A stretch of DNA of 64,000 bases from Exobasidium rhododendri (GCA_026210745.1 CP110632.1:558001-622000); one strand, 5' to 3'; shown: positions 1 through 10,639, counted from the stretch's first letter. Notes: generated from the letters alone by a model not told the origin. A program made the numbers and translations.

Positions 1-1062
1 CGCAATGATGCCATTACGGAGAGCATCCGCCTACTAAATAAACTTGCCATTCGACTAAGAGCCAAGAGGATGGAAGCAGGAGCCCTCAATCTGGCATCTC
101 CAGAGGTCAGGATTCATTTGGAGAGTTCGGAAAGTGTTGGTCCGATTGACGTCGAGCAGAAACAAATGATGGAGACCAACAGCCTGGTGGAAGAATTTAT
201 GCTGCTCGCCAATGTTGCCGTCGCCAGGCGAATTTACCAGCATTTCCCGCAAACGGCAGTCTTGCGTCGCCATGCTCCACCGCCTTCAACAAACTTCGAG
301 ACGTTGAGAGACATTCTCAAGAAGAGACGAGGCATGGACCTGGACGTCTCTTCTTCCGGAGCACTTGCCAATTCCTTGGATAAGTGCATCGATCCAAAGG
401 AGCCGGCGTTTAACACGCTTGTCCGTATCATGGCTACTCGGTGCATGTTGAGCGCAGAATACTTTTGCAGTGGGAGTGTTAGTGCAGAGACGTTTGGTCA
501 TTACGGTCTTGCCTGCGACATGTATACGCATTTCACCAGTCCGATTCGAAGGATGGCCGATGTTCTCACCCATCGACAACTGTCCGCCAGTATCGATTAC
601 GAAGGATTAGACTCTTCGTTGCACAGCAAAAGTCATGTGGAGAACATCTTGAACGTGGTCAATAAGCGACATCGTTCTGCCCAGATGGCTGGACGGGCTA
701 GTGTGGAGTACTGGGTGGGTCTTGCCATCAAGCGAAAAAATGAAGAAAAGGGTGGGAACGCTCTTCTTGAAGAGAACAACGCACAGCTAGTCGAGGAAGC
801 TTTCGTCATTCGGGCTTTCCGAAACGGTGTAGCCGTCTTTGTGAACAAATACGGCCTGGAGGGACTGATTACCTTTCCAAAGGACTGCATATTCGATGCC
901 GAAGAATTCAAAGTGACCATACCAAAGGACATCTCTGGCTTCTCAAAGGACTTGACCCTGGGCATCTTTGACAAGTGCAACGTTACAATTGGCGTAAAGA
1001 AGGACAAAAATACAATGAGGAGTGTCGTAGCGATGGCGCTGATGCCGTCCAGCAGCAAGTGA
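1..1062 (+). CDS. DIS3: Exosome 3'-5' exoribonuclease Dis3/Rrp44, C-terminal part (5' end outside window)
   Basis: The frame is open from base 1 and ends at TGA 1060-1062, so the window holds about the last 353 residues. It carries the second half of the RNB catalytic domain: EFMLLANVAVAR, then HFPQTAVLRRH, then the very characteristic IMATRCMLSAEYFCSG and YTHFTSPIRRMADVLTHR, followed by an S1-like C-terminal part. These match Dis3/Rrp44 of the RNA exosome rather than Dis3L2 or Ssd1. The enzyme degrades RNA 3' to 5' in nucleus and cytoplasm. The PIN and cold-shock domains and the catalytic aspartates lie upstream of the window. No intron is visible. It converges with RAI1, whose stop codon lies only 31 nt downstream, so the two transcripts must overlap at their 3' ends. 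Confidence 0.93.
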   Translation, partial: RNDAITESIRLLNKLAIRLRAKRMEAGALNLASPEVRIHLESSESVGPIDVEQKQMMETNSLVEEFMLLANVAVARRIYQHFPQTAVLRRHAPPPSTNFETLRDILKKRRGMDLDVSSSGALANSLDKCIDPKEPAFNTLVRIMATRCMLSAEYFCSGSVSAETFGHYGLACDMYTHFTSPIRRMADVLTHRQLSASIDYEGLDSSLHSKSHVENILNVVNKRHRSAQMAGRASVEYWVGLAIKRKNEEKGGNALLEENNAQLVEEAFVIRAFRNGVAVFVNKYGLEGLITFPKDCIFDAEEFKVTIPKDISGFSKDLTLGIFDKCNVTIGVKKDKNTMRSVVAMALMPSSSK

Positions 1063-1093
1063 CGATGAGTGTAGAGTACAGTCACATGTAGAT

Positions 1094-2389
1094 TTACGAT
1101 ATTAATGACAGCCTTGCCATCTTATAGTAATCGCTTAGAAGAAAGCCCACTCTGCCTTCCTCGTTCCCTCCCTTGACTTGCTCCTTTATCTCAACAGGAG
1201 ACAGTGGCACGATGATGATTTCCTTTGACGCAATATCGAATCGAATTCGCTGTACGGGATAGGCATCACTCTTTTCTGCCTCCTCGAGGGTGGGTAATGG
1301 CTGTGGCGAAGAAGCGGATATGTGCGACCGAATGGAGGCGATGGTATCAGATGCGAAATTGAGACAGGCTGTGGGGTTCCACTCATGCGGCTTTCCTCTC
1401 ACAAGCCTTGGCATCTTCAGCGTCTGAAACTCTTGATGAGTGACGAGAAAGCCCTTGTAATCCCTGAATCCTACCACCACCATGGCTATCCCTAGCAAGA
1501 AGCTCTGCATGTAAAATCGCAGCATCTTTGTCTCGAAGCGCTCTTCATCTCGAGCATTCCGAATACTCATCGACGTCTTGACTTCGGTCGGAGCTTGCGT
1601 CTTTGGGTCTACGGCATCCACCTCCCCTGCCAGGATACACCTCGTCTCACCCAATTTTGTCTTTACTACTGAACACCATTGTACGTTAGTGTTGACGTTA
1701 CCATCCCATGGATCCTTCGGATTTGGCCTTTCTGAGCAGGTCCAACTTTCAAAGCTGTATCCGTAATATGCAAATCTCTTCAGATTACTTATACCTTGCT
1801 GCCTCTCATTTTCTGCCTGTGTCGCTGCATTGATGTGCTCTTCAAGGTATAAGGTGTCGCCGACCATCATGGCATTCATCTCAAATCCTTGCCGATCCTC
1901 GTAGAGCAGTGTGCATAATTTGGTCATCATCCCACGCCATGTGATGAGATTTGCTCTCTGTCGATACTCATCTCCCTTTCCGCCATCTTCCTTGGCTAGC
2001 CTCATAAGTGTCAAGAGTAACGAATCTAGATGTTCGTTTATGGAGTCATCCCTTGAAATTAAGTCTTCGTAGCCTCGATTCAAGTCGGCTCGTGACGGTG
2101 GAGCATGATAGTATCGTCTCGATCGGTCATCGTGATGTAGCTTACGAGATCCGTCGTAGCTGAAAGAGGCAATGGAAATAGGTAATTGGAAAGGAGCAGG
2201 CGGCTGTTGTTGTGCATAGTGTGATACAGGATGAAGGGCAATCTTGAAGGAGGTCGGAGTGGTGTCACCATTGGAATATGAAGCGCCAAATCTGGCTTGC
2301 TTGGACTCTAGCGGAGTAGGCGAGCGTGACCGGTGTTGCCGCTTCCCCAGAGCTATTGGCGAGTCGTCCCCCCTTTGCGGACTCGCCAT
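1094..2389 (-). CDS. RAI1: Decapping nuclease Rai1 (DXO/Dom3Z family)
   Basis: A single exon of 431 residues. I chose the ATG at 2389 (protein MASPQRG...); the frame extends a few codons further upstream but with no ATG. The first ~75 residues are low complexity. The rest shows the family signature: YGYSFESWTC, the acidic metal-binding motif GEVDAVD, the paired EVKTS, then KMLRFYMQSFLLGIAMVVVGFRD. Rai1/DXO proteins remove incomplete or non-canonical 5' caps, have pyrophosphohydrolase and decapping activity, and in yeasts bind and stimulate the 5'-3' exonuclease Rat1. The length agrees with fungal Rai1 plus an N-terminal extension. The gene is convergent with DIS3; whether the shared 3' overlap has any regulatory meaning is open. 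Confidence 0.93.
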   Translation of the reverse strand: MASPQRGDDSPIALGKRQHRSRSPTPLESKQARFGASYSNGDTTPTSFKIALHPVSHYAQQQPPAPFQLPISIASFSYDGSRKLHHDDRSRRYYHAPPSRADLNRGYEDLISRDDSINEHLDSLLLTLMRLAKEDGGKGDEYRQRANLITWRGMMTKLCTLLYEDRQGFEMNAMMVGDTLYLEEHINAATQAENERQQGISNLKRFAYYGYSFESWTCSERPNPKDPWDGNVNTNVQWCSVVKTKLGETRCILAGEVDAVDPKTQAPTEVKTSMSIRNARDEERFETKMLRFYMQSFLLGIAMVVVGFRDYKGFLVTHQEFQTLKMPRLVRGKPHEWNPTACLNFASDTIASIRSHISASSPQPLPTLEEAEKSDAYPVQRIRFDIASKEIIIVPLSPVEIKEQVKGGNEEGRVGFLLSDYYKMARLSLIS

Positions 2390-2639
2390 GAGACGATCAG
2401 TATAATGACACACTCAGAGGTATCTCGATCTCGATAGACGTCGAAGAGATCGATCTTCTCGAGGCAAAGACGGATCAACCCTAAGACGGATAAACACTTT
2501 GATCCCAGACCAACACGCGCCCGCAATAATTGAATTGGCTGCCTTGTCTCCTCCACGCACCTATCTCTGCATACAACCATCACAATTTGATCTTGCCGAG
2601 CGAACTTGTTTCACTAGCGATAATACCTCGACAGCCATC

Positions 2640-5602
2640 ATGTCGGCACTGGGCCGCTTTGCTAGAATGCCAGCAGCTCGACGTCACACCGTCGGGCTGC
2701 TGCAAACACTACGAGCTTCACCGACGACCACAGTAGGCAACTTTGGTCCAGCTTCTCGCCACTTCTCTCAAGTGTCAGCATCGACAGCCCCTCTGCGACG
2801 ACCTACGATGAAGCTGACGTTGGAACAGAGAATTCAACTCTCCCGGAACATGCATGTCCGAGCGTTGAGTTTCTCTACCATCCCGAGGATAATGCTTCGG
2901 TCCATCCGATTTCCCGCTTATGTCTTCACTGCAGCGGGCGGTGCATTTGCGTATGCCAACTACAAAGTAGATGGTAAGTGAAGTTTGGGAGCGAGCGTGA
3001 CGCCAATTGAAAGAGATGCTGAATGCTCTCACACATATGCCCTGCAGAATTCCGCAATTTCATGGGCGACTTCATGTCTCGGGCAAGTGACAGAGCCTCC
3101 GATATGTTCAGCTCAGTTTCACATCTCCACAACGATGCACTCTCTTCTGCCCAACAGAGATGGCAGCTGCTCAGTGAAAGATTAGACAACATCCAGGCCC
3201 CTAAATTTATGCAGGACATATTTAATTCGGAGGGTAAGAGCCCTGCTGGAGGAAAGGAAGAGAGTCGGGGGGAGGAGCAAAGCGGTGGAGATGGGGGTGC
3301 CGGGGGGAATGGTGGCGCGCCCGTAACGGTACTTGCAGCTTCCATCCTGGGGTCTTCGAAGAAAGAGGAGGAAAAGGAGGACGTACAGGCGTCTTTGGAT
3401 CCTACAAACACATCGGAGGAATTGATGCTTCTGACTAGAAAGCTCATTGAAGTGCGAAATATCCTCAAGTCTGTCGACCATGAGAGCGACTCTCTGACAT
3501 TGCCAAGTATCGTCGTCATCGGCAGTCAAAGTAGTGGAAAGAGCAGCGTTCTGGAAGCTATTGTCGGTCATGAATTCCTGCCAAAAGGGAACAACATGGT
3601 CACTCGTCGACCCATCGAGTTGACACTGATTCACACCCAACCTTCCAGCAAAGGACCCGTCGAGTACGCCGAATTTCCCGGTCTTGGACTGGGAAAAGTA
3701 ACAGATTTCAAGCAAGTGCAAAAGACACTCTTCGATCGCAACATGGCCGTATCAGAGGAGGAATGTGTCTCTGAAGTGCCGATCGAGCTTCGTATCTACA
3801 GTCCTCACGTTCCTGACCTGACCATGATCGATCTACCAGGATACGTCCAACTAGCCTCGATGGATCAACCGGAACAGCTGCGAGAGAAGATTTCTGCCCT
3901 TTGCGAAAAGTACATTGCGGAGCCGAACATCATCTTGGCTGTGTGTGCTGCTGATGTCGATCTGGCCAACTCACCGGCCCTAAGAGCTTCGAGGAAGGTC
4001 GATCCGTTGGGCTTGAGGACGATTGGCGTCATCACAAAGATGGACCTGGTCGAGCCTAGTGCTGGTGCTGCTATTCTCAGTAACAACAAGTACCCACTCG
4101 CCCTTGGGTACATCGGGGTGATCTGCAAATCGAAGCTCAGTGTTTTCAAGAGTGCAGCTGGTCACGATGGTATCTCGGGCCAGGGCAATTTGACTGCAAA
4201 GACGCTCCACGACGAAGATGACTACTTTCGAAAGAATCAGGAGCATTTCGGTGCACCGACTCGAGGTCGAAACAAGGGCGTAGAGCCAATGATCGGCACC
4301 AATGTTCTGCGCAAAAGATTGATGAGCGTCTTGGAGGAGAGTATGGGATCCTCGCTACATGGAATCGCCAATGCAGTGCAATTGGAACTGGAGGAGGCGA
4401 GCTATCAGTTCAAAGTGCAGTACAATGACCGGAATATCACAGCAGAAAGCTATGTAGCCGAAACCATGGACGCACTCAAATTGAGATTCAAGGAGTTCGC
4501 AGAGAGGTTTGGCAAGCCCGAAGTACGGCAATTGCTGAAGCAGAGCTTGGATGATAAGGTGATGGACATCCTTGCCGATGTGTATTGGGAGGACCCACGC
4601 AGAGATGAGCTCATCAAATTGGCCGAAGACCGAAAGACGGAAGCAGAAGACCTGGACAGACACTGGCAGTACAAGCTTGACGCAAGCAGTAGTGCATTGA
4701 CAAAGAGCGGTATCGGTCGCACGAGCACGCAGTTGGTCGTCGATGCCCTGCGATATCAAGTGGATCAATTAGCGCAAAGTGAGCCATTCAATCATCACCC
4801 CGACGCAAAGGATCGAATTTTGAGCTTCTGCACCGACATCCTGAGAGAAAGATTTGCTTTGACGAGTGATCAAGTCGAGAATTGTGTCAAGCCATTTAAG
4901 TATGAAGTGGAAGTGGAAAAGGGAGAGTGGGAGGAAGGGAGAGTGAGAAGTGTAGGCTTGCTTGAGAGGGAATTGAAGATGTGTTCCGAAGCAGAAGAGA
5001 AGATCCGAAAGGCAATAGGCGGTAGGAAGTTACGGAGTGCGATCGATTACGTCAATCAAGTGGAGGAGAGAAAGAGACGCATCATGGCCGCTAGAGCAGC
5101 CACAGCGTCTGGCGAAGATGGAGGTGGAGCGGCGGCCAACATTGAAGATCCTCTTCAGCCGGAATATTCCAACGCTCTTCTTGGGAAGGCAAAGGAGGCA
5201 ATGTGGTTGAACGAGCGGTCCCATGTGCTCAAGATGAGAATGGCCACGCTCAAATCGAGACGATGCAAAGCAGGTCCACAGAGCAAGATCTTTTGTCCGG
5301 AAGCTTTCCTGAACGTCGTAGCAGACAAGTTGACATACACGGCCGTCATGTTTATCAACATTGAATTGTTGGCAGAATTCTTCTATCAATTTCCACGAGA
5401 GATTGATTCTCACCTGGTCTATGATCTGGACAAGTCGGAAATCATACGCTTTGCAAGAGAGAACCCCAAGGTGAAGGCGCATCTGGATCTCCAGGAGAAG
5501 AAAGAGAAGCTGGACTTGGTCATGGAAAAGCTCGATTCGCTCGTGAAAGTCTACCAGGAAAAGCAGGCTCCCAAGCGAGAATCGAAGTGGTCCTTGTTCT
5601 AG
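2640..5602 (+). CDS. MGM1: Mitochondrial inner-membrane dynamin-like GTPase Mgm1/OPA1
   Basis: Two exons, 2640-2973 and 3048-5602; the 74-nt intron (GTAAGT...TGCAG) restores the frame as ...YKVD|EFRNF and gives 962 residues. The N-terminus is rich in Arg/Ser with few acids, like a mitochondrial presequence. A hydrophobic segment near residues 90-107 (FPAYVFTAAGGAFAYANY) is the expected inner-membrane anchor. After a Gly/Glu-rich linker comes the dynamin GTPase domain: G1 GSQSSGKSS near residue 268, switch NNMVTRRP, G3 DLPGY and G4 TKMDL. The C-terminal half is a helical stalk and effector region. Mgm1 fuses inner membranes and shapes cristae; family members occur as long and rhomboid-cleaved short forms. 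The gene ends 137 nt before the convergent MEMO1-type gene. Confidence 0.95.
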
Positions 5603-5738
5603 ACGGTCGCCCTATTTCTGCCCGTCCTTTGTATGTATATTGTACTCTTTATGTTCCCCCTCCCCTTCTTGCTCTGCTTTGTATACCATCAATAGTGAAA
5701 CGCCACTCGAGAATGAGACTGTTCTGAAAGTATACATA

Positions 5739-7244
5739 CTAGACGTAGCTCACAAACGCAGATCCGTACGAGACGGAACTGTCGGAAACGCTGATGCATT
5801 CGCTGCTTTGCTGTTGATCGCAAGAGTGATAGGGAGCAGGGGAGTGGTCAGTGTGAAGTTGAACGGAGAGGGAAGAGATAAGAGCAGCAGCACCACTCAC
5901 CTCATAACGAGTGAAGCGAAGCTGCATTTCATGGCCTTCGTCTTCTTCTAGAGCAGCAAGAGCTCCCATGAGCACACCGATAGGGTGTCTTCCACAGATG
6001 GTATTCTTTGTTTCTTTGAGGTACTGATTGAACTCTGCTTGTGCTTTCTTCGCCTTTCTCGGGGGGGAAGTGCTGCTGGACTGTGATTGTGCGGAATCGG
6101 CTGAATGGAGTGTGCTGGCGTCTGGGATCGAAAGTGTTGATGGGAAGGTCAGGTGGCTGATTGCGGTACCGTCCAGAGCGCGAATGGAAGCGTGTATTGG
6201 TGTTTTTGAAGAGGTGATGATGTCTCGAGAAGTGAGTGAGCGCATCTTGGTCGTGGAGTCTGGCTTGTAATACGTATAATCGAATCGCGAGCCCCTGTGT
6301 GTGTTGGATGGAGAACGGAAGAAGAACTGTCAGTATTGAATGAGCATCTGCAGAGGGGCACCGCCTCACCAGTGGCAGAAGTCCGAGCTGACGACAAAAA
6401 GAGTCTTTTTGTCTGCTAGATAGGAAGCCAGCACCTTTCCCATGCTAGCTTCTTGTGCGGGAGATGTTGCGCCTACCAGGATGGGCACAATGGAGATCCT
6501 CTTGCTGGCAAGATGAGAAGAGGCAGAGTAAGAAGGAGGTCCTCTGACAATGCAGGTGTCCACCTTGTAATTGGGCGACTCACCCTTCAAAGACCTTTCG
6601 AATGTAAGGCAGATGCATCTCTATGGAGTGCTCATTCTCGTCTATGCTTCTGCTCATGTCCTCTCTGAGAAATTGCTTCGTGGCTTTCAATTTTTTGATC
6701 GTCTCCTTGTCCACGGGAAGGTCGCCCACTGGAGTTTCATAGATGTCGCAAGAGCTGAGAGCGCAACCACTCAAGTATATCTTGTGCGACGGTCCAAGAA
6801 TAAAAATACGATTGCTGTGAGGAAACGGAAGCAAAACGTCTAATGAGAAGAGTGTGATAGAGATCAAGAAATTGATACTCACTACAAGGAGGGGTCGATG
6901 CACTTATAAGCATACGCTGCCGCTGCACCAGAATAAGAATAGCCGGCGTGACTGTGATGTCACACATTGTTAATGGAGGTGTATCTTGTGAGCTGAAGAG
7001 TCAGAGTCGTGCACACTCACGGCGCAATAATGGCCTTGCAGCTGTCTATAGGCAGAGATAGAGCCTCGCCTGAAGGACTCCAGCCGGGCAAGCCGACCTG
7101 AATGACGCTCGATGGTAATGTGGGTATCTGGCTGCTCCTCACTTCATTGAGCCAGCCCTGAAGCTGCTTGTCGAGCAATTTTTCATCATCCTCGTACCAG
7201 CTTCCAGCATGTCTCGCTCGTCGGACGATAGGAGGGTGCGTCAT
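5739..7244 (-). CDS. MEMO1 family protein (yeast Mho1 type)
   Basis: Six exons on the minus strand: 7021-7244, 6883-6951, 6584-6814, 6370-6543, 5901-6294 and 5739-5810, giving 387 residues with all phases consistent. Conserved blocks are RARHAGSWY, APHAGYSYSG, RIFILGPSHKIYLSGCALS, DENEHSIEMHLPY, LFVVSSDFCHW, NTICGRHPIGVL and DSSVSYGSAF. The two histidines (in APHAG and GPSH) and the cysteine (in ICGRHP) that form the redox/metal site of human MEMO1 are all present. MEMO proteins resemble class III extradiol dioxygenases structurally and are linked to redox, copper and cell motility. A Ser-rich insertion of about 50 residues precedes AEFNQYLKE. The last intron (5811-5900) is 90 nt with no stop in frame, so its retention would add 30 residues without breaking the protein. 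Confidence 0.93.
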
Positions 7245-7698
7245 TGTATTCGGAGGCAGAATCGAGGCAGAAGCAAGGATTCTCTCTCACATTTCCTTAG
7301 ACATGCATCACAAATGAGCTTATCCACCTGGTGCTCTCCAAAGATTTAAAGGAGGGTGCTCGGACCACCCAATCGCTCCTCACGTGGACGATCTGACAAC
7401 CTCGAGGCAAGAGCCTGGATCGCGCATTTTTCCTCCGACACTCTCCGCATCCCTCGTTTGCGCGGTCCAGCAAGGGACTGCGAAGAATTCAAATTCTACT
7501 AACCAGGGAGAACTTCTCTTAAAATTGATCCTGCCTATCAGTGTGCGCCGACGAAGTGCAAATTAGGCGTCGAAGGATTTTGTTTTTCTCTCTCTTTTTT
7601 TTCCTTTCCTTTTAATTCTACTTTCTCGATCATCTCGGAGTCGCAGCATCGCTTCTTTGCTTCCGTCCTTCCTCCCAACTCCTCCTTCATCTCGCATC
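7245..7698. promoter_or_regulatory. Divergent promoter region between MEMO1-type gene and phosphate carrier
   Basis: 454 nt separate the two divergent ATGs. A pyrimidine-rich stretch (about 7575-7690, CT and T runs) lies just before the carrier start and looks like its 5' leader. I see no coding sequence or RNA gene here. Confidence 0.4.
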
Positions 7699-9032
7699 AT
7701 GTCGTTTCAATCGCCACTGTTTGCTCAATTGAATGGCATCAAGCCCACCGAGGCAAAGGTGTCTAGAGCCTTCCCCGTTCACGCAGTACTAGAGACCACC
7801 GAGTCGCCTGCAGGAGTTGGTCTCTTTGCCCGATTCGCCCTTGCTGGTGCCCTGTGTGTGAGTGGAGACGGAACTGGAGAGAGTCGTGAGGGTATCTTTC
7901 CTGACACCTTTCCCCGCAGTGCGCCATTACCCACGGAGCTCTTACACCCGTCGATGTCGTCAAGACTAGAATGCAACTCGAGCCAGAGGTCTACAACAAG
8001 GTGAGAGAAAGAGCGCAAGGGCATGGCTTCACAACGATATGAGAGAAAGAGCACAAGGCTACAGGGCTTCACTAGGACCCGTTCTCACACCAGTTGCGTC
8101 ACTCTCCTCCAGGGAATGGTCACTGCTTTCAGACAGGTCGTTGCCAAGGAAGGTGCTGGTGCTCTTTTGACTGGTCTTGGACCCACAGCTGCCGGTTACT
8201 TCCTTCAAGGTGCCTTCAAGTTCGGAGGGTGAGTAGCTCTGTCGTCGTCTCGCCATGCTTATCTGTATCTATGGTCTCATGATTTCCATCGCATCACTTC
8301 TCAGTTACGAATTCTGGAAAAAGACCATTATTGAACAAGTCGGAATGGAGACTGCCATTGCCAACCGTGGTGCTATCTACTTGGGAGCCTCTGCTATTGC
8401 TGAATTCTTTGCCGACATTGCTCTTTGCCCCTTGGAAGCCACTCGTATTCGTCTTGTTTCTACCCCTGGATACGCTAACGGTCTGGCTGGAGGATTTGCT
8501 CGTATTGCCAAGGAAGAAGGTTTCAAAGGATTCTACTCTGGATTCGGTCCCATCTTGTTCAAGCAGGTCCCTTACACCATGGCCAAGTTCTACTTCTTTG
8601 AAAGGGCGCTAGAGGCTATCATCAAAGCTACGGGTAAGCCCAAGGAGTCCCTTTCCTCCGGAATGACGACCACCTTGAACTTGGCTGCCGGTGTCATTGC
8701 TGGATGTGCTGCTGCCTTTGTCTCTCAACCCGCCGACACTTTGCTTTCCAAGATTAACAAGTCCAAGGCTCTTCCTGGTGAGACCACCACTGGTCGACTT
8801 GTCGCCATTGCCAAGCAAATCGGTGTCAAAGGATTGTTCTCTGGTATGAGCGCTCGTTTCGTAATGATTGGAACCTTGACCTCGGCGCAGTTCGCGATCT
8901 ACTCGGACGTTAAAAAGGCGCTTGGTGCGACTAAAGGGTGAGTCCACTTCTCGAGTCGCCATCGTTATGGTGCAACATGCTGACGATCGCTCTTATAGAT
9001 ACGATATCGCTGCAACTGCTGCTGCGAAGTAG
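7699..9032 (+). CDS. MIR1: Mitochondrial phosphate carrier (SLC25A3/Mir1 type)
   Basis: Five exons: 7699-7857, 7920-8000, 8113-8228, 8305-8937 and 8999-9032, giving 340 residues. The three repeats of the mitochondrial carrier family are visible through their PX[DE]XX[KR] motifs: [16 protein letters not shown] and PADTLLSK. The context ([56 protein letters not shown]) is that of the inner-membrane phosphate/proton symporter that supplies phosphate to ATP synthase, rather than another SLC25 member. The last exon encodes only [10 protein letters not shown]. The 3' end of this gene and the DNA behind it are duplicated at 10.65-11.09 kb, where a carrier tail remains without the rest of the gene, so this is the intact member of a former tandem pair. 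Confidence 0.95.
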
Positions 9033-9322
9033 GTTTAGATGTTCCCGACGCGCTAGTTCCGATCTGAATTTTGTAGAAAATCCTTAGAACGCGTGTGCCA
9101 CATGGTCTATTTCTTTAGTGTTGCTTGCTCGCGTTGTTTTACGCGTTGAGGGTGTGTGGAGGCGGCTCTGTCTTAGGGTCCTGTACATATTCTTACGCAA
9201 TGGAGCAGTAGTTGAGAGCGGTGCGGTACATCTTCCAAATATACACTGAGCTACATTGCAACACCTCCTCCCCATCTGCGCTTTTGTTCAAGATGTCGCC
9301 AACCACAAAGAAAGAAGCTGAA
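8906..9322 (+). repeat. Segmental duplication, copy A (carrier 3' end plus promoter/start of gene 11069)
   Basis: The stretch from the last carrier codons to shortly after an ATG at 9292 is repeated, diverged, at about 10658-11094. The best matching part is 9088-9300 against 10869-11070, for example 'ttgcttgctcgcgttgtttt' and 'cctgtacatattcttacgca' in both. In copy B this DNA is the promoter of the gene starting at 11069. In copy A it ends about ten codons into that gene (MSPTTKKEAEG versus MSPAMKKEAES) and then runs into Argonaute-derived sequence. Confidence 0.9.
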
Positions 9323-9692
9323 GGAAGTTACCTCACTCAAGCAGGCTGCCTCAAAGGTGAAGAAGGTGTGGCAGATGAGCAACAGTGGCAAGTGATTTGA
9401 CAGGCCTACCCGTTTCCTCTTTCCCTCTTTCTCTCCCCACAGTTGAAGCCAGGATACAACCCAAAGGTCACCTTCATTGTCTGTGGAAAGCGTCACCACA
9501 TGCGCTTCTACGCCAAGAATCCAGCGGACACAGACCAAAGCCAGAACTTGCCGGCTGGCACGGTGGTTGACCAGGGAGTGGTGCACCCCTATGCTTTCAA
9601 CTTTGACTTGCAAACGCAAGCCGGTCTCATAGGCACTGCTCAACCGGCTCACTACCAAGTCGTCAAGGACAAGCTCACGCTGCTCAACAACT
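9323..9692 (+). pseudogene. Fragment of an Argonaute gene (PIWI domain, C-terminal half)
   Basis: Two pieces joined by a normal-looking intron (9357-9442, GTGAAG...CCCCACAG): ...TSLKQAASK at about 9327-9356, then LKPGYNPKVTFIVCGKRHHM from 9443. Further on come GTVVDQGVVHPYAFNF and QAGLIGTAQPAHYQVVKD. This is the part of the PIWI domain that in eukaryotic Argonautes reads ITFIVVQKRHH, GTVVD-ITHP-F-F and HAG-QGTSRPSHY. It lacks the PAZ and MID domains, the start of PIWI and the C-terminus, and it does not share a frame with the MSPTTKKEAEG start just upstream, so it cannot make a working Argonaute. It lies between two duplicated gene pieces. The parental gene is not in this window. The identification is strong; the route of arrival is unknown. 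Confidence 0.85.
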
Positions 9693-9929
9693 TGAGCATA
9701 CGACATCTTTTTCCTGTCTCACACATGTACACAGCATTAACTACAAGCTCCTTCATCTTTATCAGTTATGACCGATCGAGACAAAACTACCAAGCTGATG
9801 AGAACTCGACAGTCAACGACACCATGATCAGAGGCATCTCAGGGATTGTGATCACGCTTTCAAAAGTTGGAATTGCACTGAGAAGGAACAACCATTTTGT
9901 CCTGATGTACATGACTATGCAATAGAAGC
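9693..9929 (+). other. Unassigned open stretch after the Argonaute fragment
   Basis: The Argonaute frame stays open to TAG 9923-9925, adding about 78 residues (LSIRHLFPVSHMYTAL... to NNHFVLMYMTMQ), but I no longer recognise Argonaute sequence. It could be diverged PIWI DNA with unspliced introns or unrelated filler DNA. Confidence 0.35.
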
Positions 9930-10639
9930 AGTAATCTGATTATACTCTAAATCATATGATCATTTCTGACATGTCTTCGTCGAATCATGGTGAAAGTGCG
10001 AATGACGCACAGAGGAGGGGGGGAGGAGGGAGAGCGAGTGCCAAGCTAGAGCCTTAGTAAGCGGCATTGGGGTTGTCACCTTGCAGAGCTTGTTGTGGCA
10101 CGTCTTGCTGACCAGTTGGTGCGGCACCTCCAATGGTGGCAGCAACCTGTCGAGACTCAGAGACAGGTGCATTGACGGGTGCTTCTTCCTTTGGCTCGAG
10201 AATGGTAACGGCATCGGGGAGGGGGAATGGCTTGCCCATTCCTGAACCACTAGCGTCCCATGGCAGCATGCTGAGCAGTCAATAGAAGCAGTGTTCGTCA
10301 GTCACAATGCATCATGCACACATGTAGAGCTATTCTTCCTTTTACTCACATCTTGACCTTGATTCCCAATACTCCCTGCTTCATCAAAACGTGTCGAACA
10401 GCTTCGTCGACGAATTGTCGGACTGGCTCTCCAGAGTGAATCATGAATCCATCAGTGAACTTCATGCTCTTTGCTCTGGCAGCACGTAGCTTTCCCGATA
10501 CAATGACTTCGCATCCCTTTGCGCCACTCTCCATGACGAATCGCAAGACACCGTATGCAGCTCTTCGAACGGCCAGACCTCCCAACAACTTGTATCGGAG
10601 AGATTCACATTGAGTGGTAGCGTCCAATCCTCTGTTCTG
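9930..10639 (-). pseudogene. Inverted partial copy of RPS3 (last two exons and 3' flank)
   Basis: Read on the minus strand this is the 3' part of RPS3 found at 34771-35505. Exon 3 from codon [10 protein letters not shown] onward (about 10349-10639), its 79-nt intron, and exon 4 (10054-10270) are present; the first two exons, the start codon and the promoter are not. By eye the exon 3 piece differs from the source at only two bases, both silent; the intron differs at about one, and exon 4 gives GDNPNAAY instead of GENPNAAY. The 3' flank is clearly less alike, with a gap. The KH domain is missing, so it is a non-functional fragment. Its near identity implies recent transfer or gene conversion from the source. 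Confidence 0.93.

Noticed and set aside
9292-9925. A real chimeric protein made of the duplicated start plus Argonaute sequence
   Set aside because: The MSPTTKKEAEG frame and the PIWI frame do not agree, and the intron phase does not bring them together; it fits debris better than a gene.
10054-10639. A second functional RPS3 gene on the minus strand
   Set aside because: It lacks the first two exons, start codon and promoter, and is cut at exactly the point where another duplicated piece begins.
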